From positions 1 to 8,470 of the forward strand of contig JAHFHI010000040.1 of NCBI GenBank assembly GCA_023246995.1: 8,470 bases of DNA. Direction: 5' to 3'. The translations under genes and the position numbers were made by a program. Of the stretch, positions 1-7,554 are shown in pieces. Source of the DNA: Candidatus Omnitrophota bacterium. GTDB taxonomy: Bacteria > Omnitrophota > Omnitrophia > Omnitrophales > Aquincolibacteriaceae. Within the stretch, counting starts at the first letter, position 1. Each line of letters opens with the position of its first letter. A model generated the notes under the pieces. The model was not told the origin of the DNA. It saw nothing but the letters and a program-made list of their open reading frames with translations, and ran no database searches.

Positions 1-185
1 ATCATGATATCGAGGAGAACCGTGTCGGGTTTCCAGGACTTTACTTTCTCGAGGCCTTCCAGGCCGTTTTTGGCGGTCTCAACGGCGAAATCCCGCTCCC
101 CCAGAAAATCCGCCAGAAAAAGCCGGACATCTTCTTCGTCGTCGACGATTAAAATTCTCTGCGCTGCTTTCGCCGGCTCTCCCAT
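1..185 (-). CDS. Response regulator, N-terminal receiver domain (partial, C-terminus beyond window)
   Basis: The 61 visible codons are the first half of a CheY-like receiver domain, which is phosphorylated on Asp by a histidine kinase and controls an attached output domain or a partner. Seen: a first beta strand RILIVDDEE carrying the acidic pair Asp15-Asp16, a helix with the KNGLEGLEKV pattern around residues 39-48, and the third strand PDTVLLDIM with the phospho-acceptor Asp59. The reading frame continues past base 1, so it is cut by the window edge and not broken. The ATG at 183-185 overlaps the TAA stop of the zinc-ribbon gene by one base (TAATG). A G-rich stretch with a GCAGGG core lies just upstream and can act as ribosome binding site, so translation of the two genes is probably coupled. 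Whether the protein is a stand-alone receiver, a DNA-binding regulator or a longer enzyme cannot be told here. Confidence 0.9.
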   Translation of the reverse strand, partial: MGEPAKAAQRILIVDDEEDVRLFLADFLGERDFAVETAKNGLEGLEKVKSWKPDTVLLDIM

Positions 186-382
186 TAACGCGCCCTGCCC
201 CCCGAGGCGCCGCGCTGCATCAGGTGGCCCCGGCCCTGGATTTCGTGATGCCAGTCATATTCGGTTTCGGCTTGATTGTAAACGCACTTTTCACACCGGG
301 TCAAATGATGACCGCCCCGGCGGCTGATATCCTCAAAGCCTTCGGAAGCCTCAAAATTTTTCCCGCAAAAATTGCAGAACAA
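185..382 (-). CDS. Small four-cysteine zinc-ribbon-like protein, 65 aa
   Basis: Not recognised as a named family. The 65-residue product opens with a CxxC pair (Cys3, Cys6, in FCNFCGKNF) and has a second CxxC pair at Cys30 and Cys33 (RCEKC). This CxxC-x23-CxxC spacing suits one structural zinc ion in a ribbon or treble-clef fold. Several His residues (25, 26, 45, 46) lie nearby. The C-terminal third is polar, rich in Gly and Arg and probably disordered; no signal peptide or membrane segment is visible. The only possible start in this frame before an upstream in-frame stop is TTG at 380-382. It is preceded at five bases by AAGAGGG, a good ribosome binding site, which supports the gene. Its stop overlaps the start of the receiver gene, so it may act in the same signalling pathway (inference). 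Main doubt: it is short, and reality rests on the cysteine pairs, the binding site and the coupling. Confidence 0.65.
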   Translation of the reverse strand: MFCNFCGKNFEASEGFEDISRRGGHHLTRCEKCVYNQAETEYDWHHEIQGRGHLMQRGASGGRAR

Positions 383-387
383 GGTCG

Positions 388-394
388 CCCTCTT
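388..394 (-). promoter_or_regulatory. Ribosome binding site deciding the TTG start
   Basis: AAGAGGG on the minus strand lies five bases ahead of the TTG at 380-382. No ATG, GTG or other TTG lies in frame between this point and the upstream in-frame stop, so the site fixes the start of the zinc-ribbon gene. It sits at the 3' end of a 23-base, almost pure purine tract (388-410). Confidence 0.5.
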
Positions 395-417
395 CTCTCT
401 CTCTACTCTTGGCTTTA

Positions 418-446
418 AAGTTACCCGACAAGCCGATGATAATCAA
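418..446 (-). promoter_or_regulatory. Possible sigma-70-type promoter for the zinc-ribbon/receiver pair
   Basis: In the 96-base gap after addA, the minus strand holds TTGATT (441-446) and TAACTT (418-423), separated by 17 bases. The -35-like box matches the consensus at four of six bases and the -10-like box at only three, so it is weak. It would give a leader of roughly 28 bases before the TTG start. If real, the two signalling genes have their own transcript and do not depend on read-through from addBA. No convincing terminator precedes it: a 5-bp hairpin right after the addA stop lacks a T-tract. Confidence 0.22.
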
Positions 447-478
447 AACCGGGCTTTGGGGCAAGCGCGCAAAGGCGC

Positions 479-3400
479 TCACCGGAGCCAGGCGGCCTCG
501 CGCCTCTCGGCCGTAAAATCAAGAATGCGTTCCTGAAGCTCCCGCAGCCTTTTGCGCTGGACCTCAAGCCACTCCGGGCTGCCCTGGAAACGGGTAGCCC
601 AATTATTTTTCAAAAAATGAATCCGGCCCGACCCCGGAATTTTTCCGAGCAGCTCATAAACCGCCAGCGCATAAATGCCGATCTGGAAATCATAGGCCGA
701 TTCCCGGACCTTGGTCTCGTCGCCCAAAGCCATTTTGTAGTCAACGACGTGCCAGCCGCCGCGCGCGTCTTCGAAAAGAACGTCCATGATGCCGTCGATC
801 CGTCCGTGGCGCTCGTTTAGCACAAAAGGAATTTCGCGAAAAATCCGGCGCGCTTTCGCGAGCTCGCGGGCGAGCGGCGTTTTGGAAAATGCCGTGACCG
901 CGGCCCGGGCTTCCGCGGCGGCCCGAGGCGGCATGTGCCGCAGAACCGTTCCCTCAAAACCGGCGAGGGTTTCGAGGGGTTCGGCAAAATTCAAATGCTC
1001 CAGAATCAAGTGCACGGCCGTGCCGATCTTTCTGGGATCCCAGGCTTCGGAATATTCCGCCTCTGCGCCGCCGGACCCGGCGGCGGACTTCCGCTTGAGG
1101 CGCTCGAGATCTTCGGCTTCGGCATCAAACCCTTCGAGATAGCCGAGCTCGTAGACTCTCCAGTAAATCTCCGGGTCCTTGGCAAAAACCAGATAAGCGG
1201 AAACCGGGAGGTCGATCGCGCGCGAAGCCGCGCGGCGGATCCGGTCGGCCCCCGACATCTGTTCAAAAACACCCCCGACCCTTGCCTGAAGCTCCGCGCG
1301 CGCTTTGACGGTCTTGGCCGCGATTTCCGGGAGCTTGGGGTTCAAATCCTCGAGAAGCCCGGCAAACATCTTGGTCTCGGCAAAAACAGAAACTTTGGGC
1401 GAGGCCGTTACGGGCACGCTGGCGTTTTTGACCTCTAGACCGAGCGGGCCTTGAAGCGCCATGACCCAGTCCATCCAGGAAGACATTTCGGAAAACGTTT
1501 TCGGCGCTTTTTCCGGATCCGGACTTGCCGGCTCCGAGACACCGCTAAGCACAAGATGCGTTTTGGCCCGGGTCGCGGCCACGTAAAAAAGCCTCTTCCA
1601 TTCGCGCGTTTCTCTGGCCTCGAGAGTGCCGATGATTTTTTCAAAGCTGCCCGGTTTTTCCCAATCCCGGGTGAGCTCATTTAGGATTTTAAAGGAATAA
1701 CCTTCGGGGGCCTGCGCCGCGAAGATTTTAGGCTCCGGGTCGCGGTCCTGGCGGCCGAGGTCGGCGAGGATGCAGACTTCAAACTCAAGGCCCTTGGCCG
1801 CGTGGATGGTCATGAGCCGGACCACATGACCGCTCTCCTCGGCCTCGATCTGGGCCTCGGACTCGCGCGCCTCCTTCATCTGAAGCCCGCGCACGCGCGC
1901 CAGGAAATCACTTAACGACAAAAGCTCGTGGGTTTCATAATCGCGGGCCAGGCCGATCAGTTTTTTAAGATTCGCGAAACGCCGCACCCCCTGGGAATCG
2001 CGCAGGGCATAAAGTTCATAGGCCGTCCTTTCGAGAACCAAATCAAGGAGCTCGGAAATCCGGAGCTGGTCTTTGCGGGCGAGAAGCTCGGCAAAAAGTT
2101 CCGAGAAGAAACGAAGTTTTTCTTTTTCAGCCGCGGGAATTTGCGCGAGCGCATCCGGATTTTTGACCGCCTTATAAAGCGGCGTTGACTTTTGAGCAGC
2201 CTTGGCCGATGAAGAGAGCCGAAAAAGCGTTTCATCCGTCACGCCCACGAGCGGAGAACGCAGGGCCGAGGCGAGCGCGATATCCGAAAGCGGATTTTCA
2301 AGGGCCCCGAGAAGGTTCATCATGTCCCGGATCTCGCTTTGGTGATAAAAACCCCGACCCGAAACTGAAAAATAGGGAATCCCGGCCCGGCGCAGGGCGT
2401 ATTCATAAATGGCCGCATCCGACATGGCCTGAAAGAGCACCGCCATGTTTCCGTAGTCGACCCCGCGCGCGCGAAATTCCTCGATCTTGCCGGCAATGAT
2501 CGAGGCCTCGCGGAAACGCGCGGTTTGCAGGTCCTCGCCTTCTTTTTTTTCGGCCACGAGCACCTGAACCGTGCCCGGGGCCGGGCCGGCCGCGGCGGGG
2601 ATGAGCGCTTCAGGATTGAAGCCTTCCTCTTCCCAAAGCGCCGCGAAAAAGCGATTCACAAAATCAAGGACCTCTGGAGCACTTCTGAAATTCTCAAGCA
2701 TGGCCTCACGCCGTCCTTTGGCCGGGTCCCGGTACTCGGCTTCCCGGGCCTGAAAATTCTCCGGCGCTGCGGCCCGGAAGCCGTAGATTGACTGCTTGTA
2801 ATCGCCCACGCAGAAAAGGTTCTCGCCCGAGGCCAGACAGTCCACAAGCCGCATCTGCAGCGGGTCGGTGTCCTGGAACTCATCGACCAGAATAAACTTG
2901 AATTGCCCCCGGTAAAAATCCCGGACCCTTTTCTCGGCAGGGCCTTCGCCTTTCAGGAGATTCCAGGCCCGGATCTGCAGGTCATCAAAATCAAGGACAC
3001 CCTCCGCGGCTTTACACGCTTCGTAAAGCGTTTCAAACTCCAGGGCCAGAGCCTCAAAACGCTCGCGCCACGGCGCGAGAAACCCCTCCAAAACGCCGCC
3101 CAAAAATTCCTGATGCAGGGCTTTCAGCGCATTCCAATCCTGCTTGTTTTTCTGGCGCCTCGAAAAAGCCTTGGGCCATTCTTTGAAGGCTTGAAGCGCT
3201 TCCCAATCCCACTCCGGGCGGGCGGCAAAGGCCAGCCAGGAAGCGGCCAGTTCTTTTTCGGAATGTCTTTCGAGAATCATAAGGCCTCGGTCCCGCAATA
3301 CTTTAAAATCAGGAACTTCGGTATGTTCGCGGCTTAGCGCGAAAAATTCCGAGAGCGGGCAGGCGTGACTGCGCGCTGCAAAAAAAATTTTGCGTACGCC

Positions 3401-3877
3401 CGCTCGGATTTTATCTTCTCCGTAAACCCGGAGCAGCTCAAAGGTGGGGTGCCCCTTCACGCAGGTTCGTTCGATGATCCCGCTTAAAACCTCCTCTTGC
3501 ATGAAAGCGCTCTCCTCGCCTTCAAGCACCCGGAAGTCGGGCGAAACCCCGGCCTCGAGCGGGTGCTCCTTGAGAAGCCTTGCGGCAAAACCGTGAACCG
3601 TGGAAATATAAGCCCGCTCAAGGTCACGGCGCGCCGTCTCAAGGCCGAGCTCGGCTAAGCGTTCCTGGATGCGGGATTTCATTTCATTGGCCGCTTTTTC
3701 GGTGAACGTAACGGCCAGAATTTCGCCGACCAGGACACCGCCACGGACCACGTGATCGAGAAAGCGCTCCACCAGCACGCGGGTCTTGCCGGTCCCCGCT
3801 CCCGCGGAAACGAGCACATTGCCCGGGGTTCTCACGATCTTTTCCTGAACCGCCGTCAGTTTCACCGCTCTTTTCAC
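479..3877 (-). CDS. addA: ATP-dependent helicase/nuclease subunit A (AddA)
   Basis: This is the motor and one nuclease of AddAB, the RecBCD counterpart that unwinds and trims double-strand ends for RecA loading. The 1132-residue product has the UvrD/SF1 helicase set in order: Q-motif Gln11, Walker A SAGAGTGKT (24-32), Ia (TFTEKAANEM, 57-66), TVHGF (93-97), Walker B VDEFQD (331-336), III (GDYKQSIYGFR, 358-368), IV (ENFRS, 395-399), V (TIHAAKGLEF, 690-699) and VI (LFYVAATRAK, 763-772). A RecB-like PD-(D/E)XK nuclease ends the protein: His956 (GTAVH), Asp1032 (GIMD), Asp1046-Tyr-Lys1048 and the QxxxY element Gln1065/Tyr1069. All key residues are present and length is near the ~1230 of Bacillus AddA. 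The GTG start at 3875-3877 gives the classic GTGA overlap with addB. A second GTG at 3863-3865 is possible. The ATG at 3952 would add 25 Arg/Gly/Pro-rich residues with no family match. Confidence 0.95.
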   Translation of the reverse strand: MKRAVKLTAVQEKIVRTPGNVLVSAGAGTGKTRVLVERFLDHVVRGGVLVGEILAVTFTEKAANEMKSRIQERLAELGLETARRDLERAYISTVHGFAARLLKEHPLEAGVSPDFRVLEGEESAFMQEEVLSGIIERTCVKGHPTFELLRVYGEDKIRAGVRKIFFAARSHACPLSEFFALSREHTEVPDFKVLRDRGLMILERHSEKELAASWLAFAARPEWDWEALQAFKEWPKAFSRRQKNKQDWNALKALHQEFLGGVLEGFLAPWRERFEALALEFETLYEACKAAEGVLDFDDLQIRAWNLLKGEGPAEKRVRDFYRGQFKFILVDEFQDTDPLQMRLVDCLASGENLFCVGDYKQSIYGFRAAAPENFQAREAEYRDPAKGRREAMLENFRSAPEVLDFVNRFFAALWEEEGFNPEALIPAAAGPAPGTVQVLVAEKKEGEDLQTARFREASIIAGKIEEFRARGVDYGNMAVLFQAMSDAAIYEYALRRAGIPYFSVSGRGFYHQSEIRDMMNLLGALENPLSDIALASALRSPLVGVTDETLFRLSSSAKAAQKSTPLYKAVKNPDALAQIPAAEKEKLRFFSELFAELLARKDQLRISELLDLVLERTAYELYALRDSQGVRRFANLKKLIGLARDYETHELLSLSDFLARVRGLQMKEARESEAQIEAEESGHVVRLMTIHAAKGLEFEVCILADLGRQDRDPEPKIFAAQAPEGYSFKILNELTRDWEKPGSFEKIIGTLEARETREWKRLFYVAATRAKTHLVLSGVSEPASPDPEKAPKTFSEMSSWMDWVMALQGPLGLEVKNASVPVTASPKVSVFAETKMFAGLLEDLNPKLPEIAAKTVKARAELQARVGGVFEQMSGADRIRRAASRAIDLPVSAYLVFAKDPEIYWRVYELGYLEGFDAEAEDLERLKRKSAAGSGGAEAEYSEAWDPRKIGTAVHLILEHLNFAEPLETLAGFEGTVLRHMPPRAAAEARAAVTAFSKTPLARELAKARRIFREIPFVLNERHGRIDGIMDVLFEDARGGWHVVDYKMALGDETKVRESAYDFQIGIYALAVYELLGKIPGSGRIHFLKNNWATRFQGSPEWLEVQRKRLRELQERILDFTAERREAAWLR

Positions 3878-6800
3878 TCCCGCACCCGGCCCGCAGTCTC
3901 CTCGCGCGCTTCTTCGGCGCGGATTTCCTCGCGGATCATGGGAAGCCTCCACTTTTCAATCCGGCAAAGCCCGGGGTACAGGCATTTTTTACACTCTTCC
4001 GGGGTCCGGGGCCGCGGTGGAATCAGACAGGCCTCCATGGCCCGGCCGAAGCGCTTAATATGCCCGAGGCTTCGCTCCATCGCTTTTTCGTAATCCTCCC
4101 CGCTCAACGCAAAAGCACGGGACGGCAGGAGCCCGAGGGAGGAAGCGTTTTCCTTGTGATAAAAACCGGTCGATTTTCTCCTGGTGAGCGACAAAAGCTG
4201 CCCGCCCACGGGTTCAAGTTTTAAAAATTCCCGCATGGCCAGAAGATAAATCTGAAGCTGGAGGGAAGCCCCGGATTCAAAACCTTCCCTCTTGAATTCG
4301 GCATTCCGTTTGTAATCGAACACGAGTCCGAAACGCCCTTCGGGGTCCACATCAATGCGGTCGATTTTCCCGGTCAGGTTCATCACGCGCTCTCCGTCCC
4401 GGATTTCGAGAGCCGGGGCATCGGGCTCGCCCGAAGTGCCGAACGAGAACTCAAAATATTTTGGCAGGAGCGGCGCGGTCTCAAAACGCGCGAGTTCGAA
4501 ATCCAAAAATCGGAGCAGGGTTTCTTGGAGTTCCTCGTAATCAAGTTCGAGTTCATACTTGCGCCGCCGTATCAGCGGATAGTCTTGAAGCGCCTGATCC
4601 AGTTCCCGCAGGCAAAACTCCCGGGCCGCGTCACGGCCTCGAAGCCTCGCCTCCCGGGCCTGAAAACGGGCGCGCCCGTAGCGCTCAAGCACCTGATGCA
4701 TGATCGTCCCCTTTTGCCTTGCGTTGACATCCTCCCGGGGATCCTCGAGGCCGAGCACTTGATTGGCAAAATACCGGTAGGGACACTTGGCGTATTCCTC
4801 AAGCCGGCTCGCGCTCGAGCGCCGGGACCGAAAAGGGTCGCTCGCGGCGATCTCCGGATCGGCAATCCTGGCGTCGATCGAAACACAGGCTTTTTGAAAC
4901 CGGCCCCGGGTCGCGGGATTTTCAAGAGCCTTGTTTAGTACCGTCCAGACAAACGCCCCCTCGGTTTGGAGTCGGGGCGAAAGATGCCATAACTCCCCCA
5001 TGAGCGCGGTCTCAAGTTCGCGCGGGCTCGAAGCCTCCTCAAGCCCGGGATAAGGGTGGGAGAGATCCTGCTTCACGGTCCCAAGCTTCCCCGGAAAAAG
5101 ACGGCGCACCTCTTCCAAATAAAAGGAGGGCAGGGACTCTTTACCTTCGAGATCAAAACGCGGGCAGCTTAAAACAAGCCTTTCTCGGGCCCGGGTCAGG
5201 GCCAGATAAAAAAGGTAGCGCTCCAGATTTTGCCTGGGCAGCCGTTCGGCCAAAAAACCCGATTCCGCGCCGCTGTTGAAGAGCCGGCGTTCCCAATCCG
5301 AAAGAACGGGGTCTTCGCGGACATGCACCGGAAAATTTCTTTCAAGCAGTCCCGCGGCAAAAACCACGCGGTATTCTTTCTGACGGGCGAGCGAAACGTC
5401 GTAGACCTGCACGCGGTTCGGGTGGCGCTCCCCCAGGGAATAAAGATCCAGATCCAGGAGCCGCAAAAATTGATCGCAGAAATCCTGAAAATTGACGCCC
5501 CCTTCGGCCCGAGCTTCGCTCTGGCCTTCGATTTCATCGAGCAGGACCTGGAGTCGCTTAAAACTCGCGGCTTCCCGGCGGACCGCCTCGCTTGCTTCCA
5601 CGGAAGGCGCGAAAATACCGAAGGTCTTAAAGAGCGCCTCCACGAAGAATTCACGCAAGCTTCTGAAATCCGGAGCGCTTCTCAACCTGTCCTCGAGAGC
5701 GGCAAGAACGCCCAGGGCCGCGGTCTTGCGCTCATGAAAGGATGGCCCGGAATTTTCCCTGCCCGATCCGGGAGCCCCGGAGTGCTCGGGCCAGGCCTTG
5801 AGCCATTCCTCCCGGCCCCGGAGCAGCCCTTCAAGATAAGCGCGGTTTTCAAGCTCGCTCACCCACTCGTAGTCTTTTGGCGAGCCCTTCCCAAGAAACC
5901 GCACATAGGACGATTTTAAAAAGTTCACCAGCTCCTCGCGGCGCCAGCCGTCGCGGAAAATTTTAACCAGCGCGGCCGCGGTCTGGATCATGGGCGAAAG
6001 CTTGAGCCGCTCGCGCTCATGGATCTCGACCGGGATGCCGAAACGCCTGAAAACCGAGCGAATAAGCGCCTCATAGGGGCCGATCTGCCGGAGCAAAACA
6101 GCAAAATCACTTAAGCGGAAATCCTCCGTCCGGGAAATCCGCAGGATTTCCCGGGCAATCATCTCGACTTCCCCCTGCATGCCCACCGCTTCAAAAAGGC
6201 GGATCGTCTCCGCGGCTTCCGCTTTCGGCACACGCGCGGCGGCGGGCAGGGATTCCCGGAAAAGATTTTCTTCCAGATAGGCCAGGGCCGGTTTTTTAAA
6301 CCGCGGGCAGGGTCTCTTAAGCAGCTCCGGCTCAAAACCCATCCGCCGGAGCAGAGTCTCGGTCTTCGCGACCGCTTCGAAGAGTTCCGGCCGGCCTTTG
6401 GCCGTGTCCCGGGTCAGGGTCACGACAGCCTCCCCCGCGGCCGCGAAAAGTTCGCCGAGCGCCTCCGCCTGAAGCGGGGTAAAGTCAAAAAAACCGTCCA
6501 AAAAAAGTTTTTTAATCCGGGGCGCGGCTTTTTTGACGCCGCCTTCGCGCCGGATTCTGACGGCATCCTGGAAATCAACGAATCCGCGTTTCCTCAAGCC
6601 CGTTTCATAAGCCTCGTAAATCCCGGCAAGGGCCTCATACTTCGCCCCGAGCGGCGCCTCAAGCTTTTTCATGGCATTCATACGGCTTCGGAAATCCGAC
6701 GGGCCGATCAGGGAATCTTTCACCTCGGCCAAAAAATTTCCCATCAGATTCAGGAATCCCGGAGATTTTTGGACCCGTTCAAAATAAGGCCATGTCTCGG

Positions 6801-7101
6801 TTTCAAAAACTTCGCGCAAAATGCCGTAGCGCGAGACCGGAGAGGCGACGCGGACGGCCGGGCTTTCAAAAAAATCCTTGAGCAGGTTCGAGAGCGTGGT
6901 GATGCGGCGGTGGAAAAAACCTTTCACCCCGCGCTGTAAAAGCAGGAGCACCGCCCGGTCCATGTGTTCGGCCGAGGGCAGGATCAAAAGGCTTTCCGGG
7001 GCCAGCGGGTCGGAGGCCCGGCGCAGACTTTCTTCGAAAAGATCCAGAATGCGGTGGGTTTTGCCGCATCCCGCCGGGCCAATCAGCAGGGTGCGTTTCA
7101 T
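3874..7101 (-). CDS. addB: ATP-dependent helicase/deoxyribonuclease subunit B (AddB), Fe-S nuclease
   Basis: Partner of AddA: it carries the second nuclease and, in studied AddAB enzymes, an inactive helicase-like core that recognises Chi. The 1075 residues begin with a Walker A motif GPAGCGKT (8-15) and have the AddB-typical LFLDGFFDFTPLQ (199-211) at the Walker B position. Degenerate late helicase motifs follow (FAAGLLERNFP, 581-591; ALTRARERLVLS, 634-645). The C-terminal nuclease has His802 (GTIMH), Asp914 (GKID), Asp929-Tyr-Lys931 and LQIY ending at Tyr952. Four cysteines frame it: Cys773 (KCPYRYFA) and the Cys1037-x2-Cys1040-x5-Cys1046 cluster, as expected for the 4Fe-4S cluster of AddB. 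Residues 436-458 look like a Gly/Ser/Pro linker. The ATG is fixed by the Walker A lying seven residues in, yet no clear ribosome binding site precedes it; a GAGGG is about 19 bases away. It is followed by addA with a four-base overlap. Confidence 0.94.
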   Translation of the reverse strand: MKRTLLIGPAGCGKTHRILDLFEESLRRASDPLAPESLLILPSAEHMDRAVLLLLQRGVKGFFHRRITTLSNLLKDFFESPAVRVASPVSRYGILREVFETETWPYFERVQKSPGFLNLMGNFLAEVKDSLIGPSDFRSRMNAMKKLEAPLGAKYEALAGIYEAYETGLRKRGFVDFQDAVRIRREGGVKKAAPRIKKLFLDGFFDFTPLQAEALGELFAAAGEAVVTLTRDTAKGRPELFEAVAKTETLLRRMGFEPELLKRPCPRFKKPALAYLEENLFRESLPAAARVPKAEAAETIRLFEAVGMQGEVEMIAREILRISRTEDFRLSDFAVLLRQIGPYEALIRSVFRRFGIPVEIHERERLKLSPMIQTAAALVKIFRDGWRREELVNFLKSSYVRFLGKGSPKDYEWVSELENRAYLEGLLRGREEWLKAWPEHSGAPGSGRENSGPSFHERKTAALGVLAALEDRLRSAPDFRSLREFFVEALFKTFGIFAPSVEASEAVRREAASFKRLQVLLDEIEGQSEARAEGGVNFQDFCDQFLRLLDLDLYSLGERHPNRVQVYDVSLARQKEYRVVFAAGLLERNFPVHVREDPVLSDWERRLFNSGAESGFLAERLPRQNLERYLFYLALTRARERLVLSCPRFDLEGKESLPSFYLEEVRRLFPGKLGTVKQDLSHPYPGLEEASSPRELETALMGELWHLSPRLQTEGAFVWTVLNKALENPATRGRFQKACVSIDARIADPEIAASDPFRSRRSSASRLEEYAKCPYRYFANQVLGLEDPREDVNARQKGTIMHQVLERYGRARFQAREARLRGRDAAREFCLRELDQALQDYPLIRRRKYELELDYEELQETLLRFLDFELARFETAPLLPKYFEFSFGTSGEPDAPALEIRDGERVMNLTGKIDRIDVDPEGRFGLVFDYKRNAEFKREGFESGASLQLQIYLLAMREFLKLEPVGGQLLSLTRRKSTGFYHKENASSLGLLPSRAFALSGEDYEKAMERSLGHIKRFGRAMEACLIPPRPRTPEECKKCLYPGLCRIEKWRLPMIREEIRAEEAREETAGRVRE

Positions 7102-7130
7102 TACACGGCGTTTTTTAAAACCCTCGCCCG

Positions 7131-7154
7131 GAGCCGAAACCCCGGACGCGGCTC
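7131..7154 (-). repeat. Inverted repeat in the queD-addB gap
   Basis: GAGCCG and CGGCTC form a perfect 6-bp inverted repeat with a 12-base spacer (arms at 7149-7154 and 7131-7136). The first arm overlaps the queD stop codon. In the transcript it would form a small GC-rich hairpin. A run TTTTAAAAAA follows about 10 bases later (7111-7120), too far off for a normal intrinsic terminator. It may slow or partly terminate read-through into addB, or be chance in GC-rich DNA. Confidence 0.3.
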
Positions 7155-7554
7155 ATTCATGATAGGCGGCAAAGCTCTTGGGAGTTTCCCAGAGGGTGAC
7201 GCGCGAAACCGGCAGACGCATATGCCGGGCCTCCTCAAAAATCCAGTGCGCGAGGGCTTCGGCGGTCGGGTTTTCCTTCATGAGCACCACCGGTTCGCCG
7301 GCCTGCGAGAGAATCGCGGCGAGCGGATCTTTATCCCAGAGAATGGTTTTGTGGTCGAGCGTGTGCTGGATCCAGGCGCCGATCGATTCGCGGATTTTAT
7401 AAAAATCCATGACCATGCCCTGGTGATTGAGCATCTGGCTGGACACCTCCACGATGACCCGGCCGTTATGCCCGTGCAGATTCGCGCATTTGCCGTCGTG
7501 CTCAAGCAAGCGGTGTCCGTAACTGAAATGGACCTCTCTTCCGACCCGGTACAT
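7153..7554 (-). CDS. queD: 6-carboxy-5,6,7,8-tetrahydropterin synthase (QueD / 6-pyruvoyltetrahydropterin synthase family)
   Basis: Enzymes of this family convert 7,8-dihydroneopterin triphosphate to 6-carboxytetrahydropterin, the second step of queuosine (7-deazaguanine) synthesis; relatives make 6-pyruvoyltetrahydropterin. The 133 residues cover the whole single-domain fold. Zinc ligands are His14 (YGHRLL) and His27/His29 in CANLHGH. The catalytic Cys23 stands in the CxxxHGH spacing typical of QueD, not the ExxHGH form of folate-bypass enzymes. Also seen: the strand MVMDFYKIR (47-55), the catalytic pair Asp67-His68 in LDH, ENPTAE (94-99) and the pterin-anchoring Glu123 (WETP). The ATG at 7552-7554 overlaps the stop of the upstream reductase by one base (TAATG). 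No other queuosine gene (queC, queE, queF) is in view; the neighbour is a pterin reductase, so a tetrahydropterin-cofactor role is an alternative to queuosine synthesis. Confidence 0.9.
   Translation of the reverse strand: MYRVGREVHFSYGHRLLEHDGKCANLHGHNGRVIVEVSSQMLNHQGMVMDFYKIRESIGAWIQHTLDHKTILWDKDPLAAILSQAGEPVVLMKENPTAEALAHWIFEEARHMRLPVSRVTLWETPKSFAAYHE

Noticed and set aside
460..481. GC-rich hairpin AGCGC/GCGCT right after the addA stop as a terminator
   Set aside because: The stem is only 5 bp and is followed by GCCCC with no T-tract, so an intrinsic terminator is not supported.
935..1438. A 167-codon plus-strand open frame inside addA
   Set aside because: It is antisense to the AddA linker and nuclease region, with no motif and no ribosome site of note.
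3878..3952. N-terminal extension of AddA from the ATG at 3952
   Set aside because: The 25 added residues are Arg, Gly and Pro rich, unlike the family, and lie entirely within the coding end of addB.
2742..4666. A 15-base perfect match (TCCCGGGCCTGAAAA) at about 2742-2756 and 4652-4666
   Set aside because: Both copies encode the same peptide FQARE within addA and addB on the same strand; no flanking similarity, so it is a coincidence of shared codon use and not a mobile repeat.
5230..5919. A 229-codon plus-strand open frame inside addB
   Set aside because: It is antisense to a well-supported addB with intact motifs, shows no recognisable domain, and long antisense frames are common opposite GC-rich genes.
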